DNA of 15,246 nucleotides from VAZQ01 sp050725815 (GTDB lineage Bacteria > Pseudomonadota > Alphaproteobacteria > Rhizobiales > Xanthobacteraceae): the NCBI GenBank assembly GCA_050725815.1, contig JBOHIG010000378.1, positions 1 through 15,246 of the forward strand. Reading direction: 5' to 3'. Of this stretch, positions 6,686-13,963 are shown in pieces (within the stretch, counting starts at the first letter, position 1; each line of letters begins with the position of its first letter). The translations under genes were made by a program, and so were the position numbers. The notes beneath the pieces are model-generated. The model made no database searches, was not told the origin of the DNA, and was given only the letters and a program-made list of their open reading frames with translations.

Positions 6686-7753
6686 ATGTCCGAACAAGCC
6701 ACCAGCTTGCCAGCACTGCCGGTCCATGGGGGCAAACGCCTGCCGTCCGTGGAAGTCGACAGCTACAACCTTGAAACCAAGGACGACGAGGGCTTCCTCG
6801 GAGACCGGGTCACCAGGAGCGCGTTCCGCGACATCCTGGAAAACTTGCGCAAACCGCTGCGCAAGACCGGAGATGACCCGTTCGGCGACAAGCCAAGCGA
6901 GGAGCTCGACAAGAAGGACCTCGACGACCTCCTCGCAGAAGGGAACCCCGAGGCCGCCGGCGTCCTCCACGGAACGATCGAGGACTTCGCCCAGGAGCTC
7001 GCGCTGGTCATTCGCCGCTTCCTCAAGCTCAAGGCCTGGCAGGATACGGAGCGCATCGTGGTGGGCGGCGGCTTCCGCGCGAGCCGTGTCGGCGAAGTGG
7101 CGATCGGCCGCGCCACCGTGATCCTGAAGGCTGATAAGATCGACGTCGACCTCCTGCCGATCCGCAACGATCCGGACGAGGCCGGCTTGATTGGCTCGGT
7201 CCATCTCGTGCCGCCATGGATGCTCAAAGGGCACGATTCCATCCTGGCGGTCGACATCGGGGGCAGCAACATTCGCGCCGGCGTGGTCGATCTCAACCTC
7301 AAGCGAGCGCGCGATCTATCGAAAGCCGGTGTCTGGAAATTCGAGCTCTGGCGGCATGCGGACGAGAAAAAAGTCACCCGCAACCAGGCTGTCGAACGCC
7401 TTGCCGAGATGCTGGACAAGCTGATCGCCAAAGCGAAGAAGGAAGACCGCAAGCTCACGCCGTTCATCGGTATCGGCTGTCCGGGACTTGTCCAGGAGGA
7501 TGGCGACATCGAGCGGGGCGCACAGAACCTTCCGGGCAATTGGGAAAGCAGCCGCTTCAACCTGCCGTCGCGCCTCTGCGAGGCAATCCCGAAGATTGGC
7601 GGCGACGACACCGTGATCCTGTTACACAACGACGCCGTGGTTCAAGGCTTGAGCGAGTTGCCAGCGATGCGCGACATCGCACGCTGGGGGGCGCTCACCA
7701 TCGGAACCGGCCTCGGCAACGCGCGCTTCACCAACCGGGCGACCGAAGAGTAA
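6686..7753 (+). CDS. ROK-family (sugar kinase fold) protein with circularly permuted motif order
   Basis: ROK proteins are ASKHA-fold sugar kinases or sugar-responsive regulators. This 355-residue product has the ROK motifs, but the part that normally ends the protein comes first. IVVGGGF (124-130) and DEAGLIGSVHL (164-174) normally close the C-terminal half. They precede the phosphate-binding DIGGSNIRAG (190-199), which normally opens the protein. Then follow IGIGCPGLV (261-269), NLPGNW (281-286), LLHNDAVVQG (312-321) and, at the very end, ALTIGTGLGNA (336-346). The ROK zinc motif CxCGxxGCxE is missing, and there is no N-terminal helix-turn-helix. Residues 50-115 are charged and helical in character. 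A GGGGA site precedes the ATG. Kinase activity is plausible but unproven, and the phosphate acceptor is unknown. It converges with the SDR gene. Confidence 0.85.
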   Translation: MSEQATSLPALPVHGGKRLPSVEVDSYNLETKDDEGFLGDRVTRSAFRDILENLRKPLRKTGDDPFGDKPSEELDKKDLDDLLAEGNPEAAGVLHGTIEDFAQELALVIRRFLKLKAWQDTERIVVGGGFRASRVGEVAIGRATVILKADKIDVDLLPIRNDPDEAGLIGSVHLVPPWMLKGHDSILAVDIGGSNIRAGVVDLNLKRARDLSKAGVWKFELWRHADEKKVTRNQAVERLAEMLDKLIAKAKKEDRKLTPFIGIGCPGLVQEDGDIERGAQNLPGNWESSRFNLPSRLCEAIPKIGGDDTVILLHNDAVVQGLSELPAMRDIARWGALTIGTGLGNARFTNRATEE

Positions 7754-7769
7754 CGACAATCCTCCGCTC

Positions 7770-7790
7770 GTCCCCGCGAAAGCGGGGGAC
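7770..7790. repeat. Palindromic element between convergent genes
   Basis: CCCCGC (7772-7777), loop GAAA, GCGGGG (7782-7787), extended by GT and AC across one bulged G, forms a strong stem with a stable GNRA-type loop. It lies 16 bases after the ROK-like gene and about 30 before the SDR stop. Together with TTGGATTCCCGC at 7807-7818 it resembles a dispersed palindromic repeat common between genes in alphaproteobacteria. In this place it could end transcription from both sides. Confidence 0.6.
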
Positions 7791-7819
7791 CCAGAGCAAG
7801 CGACCCTTGGATTCCCGCT

Positions 7820-8605
7820 TCAGTAATAGCCCACCGTCGCTCCGCCATCGACCGCGATGGCAGTGCCCTGAATGTGGCGCGCCCGCTCCGAGCACAGGAA
7901 CAGCGCCAGCGCGGCAACGTCCTCGACCTCGCCGACACGGCGAATGCCGCTTCGCGCCAGCGCCTGGGCACGCAATTCCTCCGGCGTCTTGCCGGCGGCC
8001 TGCGCGCGCTGCGCCAGCAACTCCTCCGACCGCTCGGTGCGGGTATTGCCGGGATGAATCACGTTGACGTTGACACCGTCACGCATGCCAAGCTTGGAGA
8101 GTCCCTTGGAGGCGTTCGCCAGCGCGGCATTGACCGAGCTGCCGATCGTGAACTCCGGCTCCGGCGAGCGAGCGGCGCCACCGACGATATTGACCACGTG
8201 GCCCTGAACCGCCTTCAGCATCGGCCAGAACAGCCGCGTGAGGCGCATGGCGGCGTGATACTTCAGCGCGAAGCCGTCGAAGAACGCGTCGTCCGGCAGA
8301 TCGAGGAAATTACCGGCGCGGGTGCGGCCGGCGTTGTTGATCAGGATGTCGCAACGGTCGAAGCGCTCTCGCACCCGCGCGTAAAGTTGCTCGCATTCCG
8401 CGAGCTCGCGCAGATCGCCCGCGACCGTCAGTGGCTCCGGTCCGACCGCGGCGATCGACTTGGCGGCGGCGGCAAGGTTGTCTGCCGAGGATGACGCGAT
8501 CACCGTCTGCGCGCCTTCACGCGCGAAAGCCGTCGCGATCCCACGGCCGATCCCGCGACTGCCACCGGTCACGACCACGATTTTCCCTGCAAATTCTCCC
8601 GGCAT
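7820..8605 (-). CDS. SDR-fold oxidoreductase homologue lacking the classical catalytic tetrad
   Basis: This 261-residue Rossmann-fold protein has the SDR cofactor motif VVTGGSRGIGRG (about 11-22), NNAG (90-93), and the C-terminal IQGTAIAVDGGATVGYY, so it should bind NAD(P). Aligned by the fixed Ser-13-Tyr-4-Lys spacing, the active-site positions are Gly142 (for Ser), Gly155 (for Tyr) and Asn159 (for Lys), and the tetrad Asn is Lys115. It therefore cannot use the standard SDR mechanism. It may act through other residues, such as Lys115 and Tyr116, or may not be a redox enzyme. The start is placed at 8605 after a GGGGGGAT site; the frame continues 90 codons upstream with no domain or homology-like content. 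It is divergent from the broken cyclase gene. Confidence 0.88.
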   Translation of the reverse strand: MPGEFAGKIVVVTGGSRGIGRGIATAFAREGAQTVIASSSADNLAAAAKSIAAVGPEPLTVAGDLRELAECEQLYARVRERFDRCDILINNAGRTRAGNFLDLPDDAFFDGFALKYHAAMRLTRLFWPMLKAVQGHVVNIVGGAARSPEPEFTIGSSVNAALANASKGLSKLGMRDGVNVNVIHPGNTRTERSEELLAQRAQAAGKTPEELRAQALARSGIRRVGEVEDVAALALFLCSERARHIQGTAIAVDGGATVGYY

Positions 8606-8608
8606 GCG

Positions 8609-8616
8609 ATCCCCCC
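8609..8616 (-). promoter_or_regulatory. Ribosome-binding site fixing the SDR start
   Basis: GGGGGGAT lies three to four bases before the ATG at 8605, immediately ahead of MPGEFAGKIVVVTGG, where SDR similarity begins. This makes the 90-codon upstream extension unlikely. Confidence 0.55.
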
Positions 8617-8846
8617 AAAGTTGTTGCGTGCGCCGATCCGGAGGGGCGCGCGCGGCGCTACCAATAGCCTCAGTCGTCATCGTCCACAAATCCCCCCGCG
8701 CCGTAGTCGCGAATTCTATCGCGCGCGTGCCGACAATACTTATGTGCCATGGACGCAGGCGAAACGGCGGGCCACAATCGTCGCCTATGGGGCTCGCGTC
8801 GAACTGGTCCCCACACGGCTGGCCAAAAAGATCAGGGCGGAACGAC

Positions 8847-9799
8847 ATGGACATCAAGATGGGGCGGCAAGCCATTCAGGAGGCCACCGACAAGCTCAGG
8901 AACTGGGGCCGGTGGGGCAAGGATGACCAGATCGGTACGCTCAATCACGTTCAGCCCGAGGACACGTCCGCGCCGCGGGCCTGATCCGCACCGGCAACGC
9001 GTTCGCGCTCGGCATCCCGCTCGACTCCAACGGTCCGCAGACCGGTCTGTTCGGGGGGCGGTTCAATCCGATCCACCAGATGCTCGCAACCGGCACCGAC
9101 GCCATCGCCGGACAGCAGGACTGGAACAAGATCCGCTACGCCGACGACACGCTCAACCTGTGCGTCCAGGGCGCGACCCACGGGGATGCGCTCGGCCACA
9201 TCTTCTACGAAGACAAGGTCTATAACGGCTACGACGCCAAGCTGATCGATTCCCGCGGCCTGTCCGTGCTCGGCATCGAGCATTCCCGCAATCGCATGAT
9301 CGGGCGCGGCGTGCTGCTCGACGTCGCACGCCACCGCGGCGTCGACTGGCTGAAGGACGGCGAAGGAATTTCCAACGACGAACTCGACAAGTGCGCCAAG
9401 GACCAGAACGTCGCGATCGGGCGCGGCGATTTCGTCATTGTCCGCACCGGCCAGATGGAACGCTGCCTGTCGGAGAAGAAATGGGGCGGCTATGCCGGCG
9501 GCGACGCGCCGGGCGTAAAATTCGAGAACTGCTACTGGTGCCAGGACAAGCAGGTCGCCGCAATCTGCTCCGATACCTGGGGCGTCGAGGTTCGCCCGAA
9601 TGAGACCACCGAGGTGAACCAGCCCTGGCATTGGGTCGTGATCCCGGCCATGGGCCTGTGCATGGGCGAAATCTTCTACCTCAAGGAACTCGCCGACGAC
9701 TGCGACGCCGATGGCATCTATGAGTTCTTCTTCTGCGGCCCGCCTCTGATCATCACCGGCGGCACCGGCTCGCCAATCAATCCGCAGGCGATCAAATGA
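8847..9799 (+). pseudogene. Cyclase/kynurenine-formamidase-like metal hydrolase, frameshifted
   Basis: Two frames together encode one protein of the cyclase family (PF04199 type; metal-dependent amide or lactone hydrolases). The first frame runs from MDIKMGRQ through NWGRWGKDDQIGTLNHVQPED and meets a stop at 8982-8984. The second continues from VRAAGLIRTGNAFALGIPLD to the end at 9799. Deleting one AC from GACAC at about 8961-8965 would restore a single frame of about 316 codons, a normal family length. The metal-site region is VQGATHGDALGHIFY, a Gln-bearing variant of the HxGTHxDxxxH motif, with later SVLGIEHSRNR and SDTWGVEVRPN. Apart from the shift the gene looks intact, so this is either a recent inactivation or a sequencing error. 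Its end overlaps the convergent dehydrogenase gene by eight bases. Confidence 0.85.
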
Positions 9800-10754
9800 C
9801 CTTCACCGGATAGACCGGCTTCTCTCCGCTCAGCACGCGCGCCACGTCGCTTGCACACTTCGTCTGCAATTCCTCCAGCGCCTCGACCGAATAGAACGCC
9901 GTATGCGGGGTGAGGATCACGTTGTCGCGGCCGACCAGGGGCGACTCCTTCGCCAACGGCTCGGCCTCGACCACGTCGAGCGCGGCGCCGCCGAGCTGGC
10001 CGGCGTCCAGCGCCGAGATTAGAGCCTTCTCGTCGATCAGCGGCCCACGCGCGGTGTTCACGACCAGCGCGCCCTTCTTCATCTTGGCGAAGGCGGCAGT
10101 ATTGAGCAGCCCGCGCGTCGCCGGCGTCAGCGGCGCGTGCACCGAGATGAAATCCGAGCGCGCCAGCAGATCGTCGAAGCTCACCCCCTCGACGCCAAGC
10201 GCCGCGAACGCGTCCTTTGTTACAAAGGGATCGTGTGCGATCACGGCAAGCCCGAACACCTTCGCCTTCGGCGCCACCGCGCGCGGGATGTTGCCGAAGC
10301 CGAGCAGGCCGAGCACCTGTCCTTCCAGGCGGCGCAGCGGTACCACCGCCGGCATCTCCCAGCGTCCGGCCTGCACCAGCGTGTTCGACAGCGGAATCTT
10401 GCGCGCCAGCGCCAGCAGCAGCGCCATCGCGTGGTCGGAGACTTCGCGCAGGCAATAGTCCGGTACATAGGTGACGGTGATGCCGCGCTCGGCCGCAGCC
10501 TTGATATCGATGTTGTCGACGCCGAGCCCGAAGCGGCCGATCGCCTTGCAGCGTGTAAGCTGGCGCAGCAGGTCGCCGTCGAGCTTGGCATAGGTCACGA
10601 GAATGGCATCGGCGTCGCGCGCGACCGCCAGGATGTCGTCGGCAGACGCACTCTTTGCCATTCGCACTTCCGGATCGACGCGCTTGAGCGCGGCAAGCGC
10701 CGGCGCGAGCGACGGAAACACGCTGTCGGTGACGGCAATCAGGGAGCGGCTCAT
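9792..10754 (-). CDS. D-2-hydroxyacid dehydrogenase, CtBP-like subfamily
   Basis: This 320-residue NAD(P)-dependent enzyme should interconvert a 2-keto acid and a D-2-hydroxy acid. Substrate-domain landmarks are GRFGLGVDNIDIKAAAERGI (about 73-92). The nucleotide loop is LGFGNIPRAV (151-160), where the third Gly of GxGxxG is Pro157, which is unusual. The catalytic residues are Arg236 (NTARGPLID), Glu265 (EAEP) and His284 (TPHTAFYS). TPHTAFYSVEALEELQ and the short C-terminus resemble the C-terminal-binding-protein-like branch rather than phosphoglycerate dehydrogenase. GGAGG stands six to seven bases before the ATG. Its start overlaps the stop of the preceding dehydrogenase gene by four bases (ATGA). 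It is the last gene of the five-gene operon. The exact substrate is unknown. Confidence 0.9.
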   Translation of the reverse strand: MSRSLIAVTDSVFPSLAPALAALKRVDPEVRMAKSASADDILAVARDADAILVTYAKLDGDLLRQLTRCKAIGRFGLGVDNIDIKAAAERGITVTYVPDYCLREVSDHAMALLLALARKIPLSNTLVQAGRWEMPAVVPLRRLEGQVLGLLGFGNIPRAVAPKAKVFGLAVIAHDPFVTKDAFAALGVEGVSFDDLLARSDFISVHAPLTPATRGLLNTAAFAKMKKGALVVNTARGPLIDEKALISALDAGQLGGAALDVVEAEPLAKESPLVGRDNVILTPHTAFYSVEALEELQTKCASDVARVLSGEKPVYPVKVI

Positions 10755-11737
10755 GTGAAAACCTCCGGATTGACGCAGTCCGGCGGCTGCCTGCCCTCAA
10801 CGATCGCCAGGATATTGTCGACGACCACGTTCGCCATCGGCTCGCGCACCTCCGGCACGGCGCTGCCGAGATGCGGCGCTAACACCACGTTGGGCATCGT
10901 CTTCAGCGCGGCATCGACCTTGGGTTCGTGCTCGAACACGTCGAGACCGGCGCCGGCGATCCTGCCCGCCTTCAACGCACGCACCAGGGCCTTCTCGTCC
11001 ACGATCGCGCCGCGCGCGGTATTGATCAGGAACGCGCTCTTCTTCATCAATGACAGCTCGCGCGCGGCGATCTGGTGGCGGGTCTTGGGATTCAGCGGAG
11101 TGTGCAGCGATACGAAATCGGACTCGCGCAGCAAGTCCTCGAGCGATGCATAAGTGAGACCCGCCTCACGCTCTTCGGCTTCCGGCTTGCGCCGCGGCGT
11201 CCAGTACAGCACTCGCATGGAGAAGCCATGCGCGCGCTTCGCCACCGCCTTGCCGATGCGCCCTCCCCCGCCGACCAAGCCGATCGTCTTGCCGTGCACC
11301 AGCGCGCCGAGGAAATGGCGCGACTGCGCGCCCGGAAACTTGCCCTTGCGAACGCCGCGATCGGCTTCGACCACACGGCGCCCCGCCGCCATCATCAGGG
11401 CAAAGGCCATATCGGCGGTCGCCTCGGTGGTCAACGCCGGCACGCAGGTTACCGGAATACCGCGCGCAGTGGCGGCGGCGACGTCGATGTTCGATGGAGT
11501 GATCGATTGCGCGCAGATCGCGCGCAGCTTCGGATTGGCGGCGATCACCGCGCGGTCGATTTGATCGTGCAGTAGGCAGAACAGGATGTCGGCCTTGCGC
11601 AGCGCCGCGATCAGCGCGCGCTTGGGCACGATCTTGCTGGAGTCGGCGTGGACCTTCACGCTTGCCACTGCGCGCAGCCGCTTGAGCGCGCTCTCGGCAA
11701 CCGGCTGCGTCACGAAAATTCGTGGGCGCGTCGTCAT
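10751..11737 (-). CDS. D-2-hydroxyacid dehydrogenase, glyoxylate/hydroxypyruvate reductase-like
   Basis: This second, clearly different D-2-hydroxyacid dehydrogenase has 328 residues from MTTRPRIF. It has a regular nucleotide loop VGGGGRIGKAV (about 155-165), catalytic Arg242 (NTARGAIVD), Glu271 (EHEP) and His289 (APHLGSA). The substrate-loop region reads CAQSITPSNIDVAAA, where most relatives have a GxGxDNID form. The recognition loop thus differs both from the family norm and from the neighbouring enzyme. The start is chosen because the frame upstream of it lies inside the phosphotransferase gene and has no dehydrogenase content, and because ATG overlaps that gene's stop as TGATG. Translational coupling to both neighbours is likely. 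It may act on glyoxylate, hydroxypyruvate or a larger 2-keto acid. Confidence 0.9.
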   Translation of the reverse strand: MTTRPRIFVTQPVAESALKRLRAVASVKVHADSSKIVPKRALIAALRKADILFCLLHDQIDRAVIAANPKLRAICAQSITPSNIDVAAATARGIPVTCVPALTTEATADMAFALMMAAGRRVVEADRGVRKGKFPGAQSRHFLGALVHGKTIGLVGGGGRIGKAVAKRAHGFSMRVLYWTPRRKPEAEEREAGLTYASLEDLLRESDFVSLHTPLNPKTRHQIAARELSLMKKSAFLINTARGAIVDEKALVRALKAGRIAGAGLDVFEHEPKVDAALKTMPNVVLAPHLGSAVPEVREPMANVVVDNILAIVEGRQPPDCVNPEVFT

Positions 11738-13059
11738 CAGCGCAGCCACCGCACGATGCCAGAGACGCCATCGACCGCAACTTGAGTGCCGTCGGGAATG
11801 TGCACGGTCGCGTCGAGCACGCCGAGCACCATCGGAATACCGCGCTCGCGCGCCAACGAGGCGAGGTGCGATGTGGACCCGCCGAGTTCCGCCACCACGC
11901 CGGCCACCCGCGGCAGGATGTGGCTCAGCGCCGGCCCGGCAACCTTCGTCACCAGCACGTCGCCCGGCGCCACGCGCGCCAATTCGCACTCGCAGTTCAC
12001 CACCACCGCGCGGCCCGAGCCCCAGCCGATGCCGGCGGGATGGCCGTTCAAGCCCGGATGTTGCAGCCAGATATCCTCCGGCACATAGGCGGGCTCGACA
12101 TGCAGCGGGCGCGCTTGCAGCAACGTGAATCCATTGTCGTCGAGCGCCCATTCGATCTCGACCGGCATTCCCATCACAGCTTCCGCCTTGCGCAGCATGC
12201 GCCCGAGCATCACCGCCTGCCCGGCATCGAGGCAGGGCTCCTGTGCAAGCTCTTTCGGCACCGCCTGGGTCGCCGTCCCGTTGTGGCCGCAGGTGTCGCG
12301 ATGGTCCTTGCGCCCGGCCTCGATCTTGCGCACGAAACCTTGCCGGCTGAGCACGATCCGGTCGGGGACCACCTCGCCCTGCGCGATCGCGGAGCCCAGG
12401 CCCCAGGTGGCGCTGATGAGCATCTGGCCTTCCGCGGTCTCGCTCAGGCCGCCGCCGGAGGCGCGCGCGGCGACGGTCGACTGTATCAACACCGCCATCG
12501 CGGTGTCGGCCGGATTGAGGCCATGGTTCTCCATGTAGCGGCGCGCATTCGAGGTCCAGAGCGCGGCCCAGCAGGCGCGCACGGCGGTGAGGAACTCGGC
12601 TTCCTCGCTGATCCCGAGGAAACTCTCGAACTGACCGGCGAAATTGGCGTCGGCGCGATCCTCGATCAGCGCCGAGGAACGAACGGCGCCCGGCAACCCG
12701 CTCTCTGCGCGCTGTGCGCGCCACGCAGCGAGCAACGGTTGGAGAATCTCCGGCGCAATCGGCTCCTGATAGAGTTTGAGCCTGATCTCGACCGACAGCT
12801 TCCGCTGCTGCGGCAGTGACGCCGCCGCATATCCATCAACCAGATCGAGAACACCGAGATGCGCGAGCTGGCGCCGGTACGCTGCCGCGGTCAAGCAAAA
12901 GCCCCCAGGCGTAGGCAAGCCGGCGCGCAACAGCGCGGCGAGATTCGCCGCCTTCGGCCCGACCTGTTCGGGGTCGCTCGCCGCCTGCGCGTGCAATAAG
13001 ACGATCCAGTCGCCCGTAATATCTGCGTCCTTCCACGCCGTGGTTGCGTCGCCGCTCAT
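11737..13059 (-). CDS. ATP-grasp plus phosphohistidine protein, PEP-synthase-like, without acceptor domain
   Basis: This 440-residue product contains the ATP-binding domain of PEP synthase/PPDK-type enzymes: GPKAANLAALLRAGLPTPGGF (about 34-54), AVRSSALIEDRADANFAGQ (125-143), TWGLGSAIAQG (218-228) and EIEWALDDNGFTLLQARPLH (301-320). After about 30 residues comes the swivelling phosphohistidine domain (about 348-438), with the phosphorylated His398 in GGSTSHLAS. PEP synthase (about 790 residues) has a large TIM barrel and rifampin phosphotransferase a central drug-binding domain; neither is present. The protein could phosphorylate His398 from ATP, but its acceptor must be bound elsewhere or by a partner. 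It overlaps the glycosyltransferase gene by ATGA and the dehydrogenase gene by TGATG. No good ribosome-binding site is visible, consistent with coupled translation. Confidence 0.88.
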   Translation of the reverse strand: MSGDATTAWKDADITGDWIVLLHAQAASDPEQVGPKAANLAALLRAGLPTPGGFCLTAAAYRRQLAHLGVLDLVDGYAAASLPQQRKLSVEIRLKLYQEPIAPEILQPLLAAWRAQRAESGLPGAVRSSALIEDRADANFAGQFESFLGISEEAEFLTAVRACWAALWTSNARRYMENHGLNPADTAMAVLIQSTVAARASGGGLSETAEGQMLISATWGLGSAIAQGEVVPDRIVLSRQGFVRKIEAGRKDHRDTCGHNGTATQAVPKELAQEPCLDAGQAVMLGRMLRKAEAVMGMPVEIEWALDDNGFTLLQARPLHVEPAYVPEDIWLQHPGLNGHPAGIGWGSGRAVVVNCECELARVAPGDVLVTKVAGPALSHILPRVAGVVAELGGSTSHLASLARERGIPMVLGVLDATVHIPDGTQVAVDGVSGIVRWLR

Positions 13060-13940
13060 GCCCGCGCACCGGCGCCGGATTCGACTTCCTGGGAACCGAG
13101 CAGCTTCTTGATCATGCGCCGCTTGTCGTCGGCCTGCTCAATGCGTCCGGCGCGCCGGGTCTGGCCGCACTCGTGCAGCCAGCGACCGCACCAATGAATG
13201 CTGTCATGCACCGGATCGGCGCCCGGCCGGTACGGCTCGAAATGGTTGGGTGTGAATTCGAGTTGCGCGCGGTCGAGCCGGCAATAGAGCGAACGCCAGT
13301 TGCCGCCGCCGGTATCAAGTCCTTTGAACCAGTCCTGCCCGAAATCGAGCTTCGCATCCTTCACCGCGTCGAAGCGGAACAGGCAGAAGCCCGCCCACAG
13401 GAACCAGCGCTCGCCGGCCTCCCGCAGCACGCCATAGACCGGCTGCCGGTCCAGCATTTCGAAGGGATCGTCCGCTGTGGTCGGAAACAGGTCGTCGTCG
13501 AGAAATCCGAACGCGTCCGGCTCGCCCGGGCGCATGACGTTGCGCCACGTCCAATTCAGCGCCAACCCGTGCGAGCGGCTGCCCTCGTTCTCCGACGGCC
13601 GCGGCAACCGGACATAGGGAACGCTGTGGCGCGCGGCGACAGCCACGATCTGGCGCGCCGCCTCGTCGTCCGACGAATTGTCGGCGACGATATACAGCGC
13701 GTTCGGCACGAACCGCTTCATCGCCTGCGCCTGCATGTCGATCGCTTCCGGATCGTCGTATGCAATGGTGACCAGGACGCGCTGCCCGCGGATGCGGCCC
13801 GCCAAGGCGGTGTCGCCGTCCCGCTGGTGACGGCGCACGTGGATTTCCCGCATGGCGTTGTAGCGCAATGTCTTCAGCCAATGCGTCACCGGGCGAAGGC
13901 GCTTCCAGTCATTCCGGTCGTATTCGCGGAGTGGTTTCAT
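13056..13940 (-). CDS. GT-A fold glycosyltransferase, family-2-like
   Basis: From the ATG this 294-residue soluble protein starts with a basic region. It then shows the nucleotide-sugar-binding fold: VLVTIAYDDPEAIDMQ (about 55-70), YIVADNSSDDEAA (83-95), SHGLALNWTWRN (123-134) and the DXD-type metal motif GFLDDDLFP (145-153, Asp148-150). WFLWAGFCLFRFDAV and HFEPYRPGADPVHDSIHWCGRWLHE form the C-terminal half. No membrane segment is seen, so it is probably cytoplasmic. A TTG immediately upstream at 13943 is an alternative start. A GAGG lies about 17 bases upstream, overlapping the preceding stop region, so initiation is probably coupled. Donor sugar and acceptor are unknown. No polysaccharide export or other sugar genes adjoin, which suggests a small-molecule acceptor. 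Confidence 0.78.
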   Translation of the reverse strand: MKPLREYDRNDWKRLRPVTHWLKTLRYNAMREIHVRRHQRDGDTALAGRIRGQRVLVTIAYDDPEAIDMQAQAMKRFVPNALYIVADNSSDDEAARQIVAVAARHSVPYVRLPRPSENEGSRSHGLALNWTWRNVMRPGEPDAFGFLDDDLFPTTADDPFEMLDRQPVYGVLREAGERWFLWAGFCLFRFDAVKDAKLDFGQDWFKGLDTGGGNWRSLYCRLDRAQLEFTPNHFEPYRPGADPVHDSIHWCGRWLHECGQTRRAGRIEQADDKRRMIKKLLGSQEVESGAGARA

Positions 13941-13963
13941 CAAGCGATCGGTTTCGCCTCACG

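Noticed and set aside
8606..8875. 90-codon N-terminal extension of the SDR gene
   Set aside because: No domain similarity or signal is visible, and a strong ribosome-binding site sits just before the start at 8605.
11738..12724. Upstream 329-codon extension of the glyoxylate-reductase-like frame
   Set aside because: It lies in another frame of the phosphotransferase gene, is Arg/Gly/Ala rich with no dehydrogenase content, and the family start matches MTTRPRIF at 11737.
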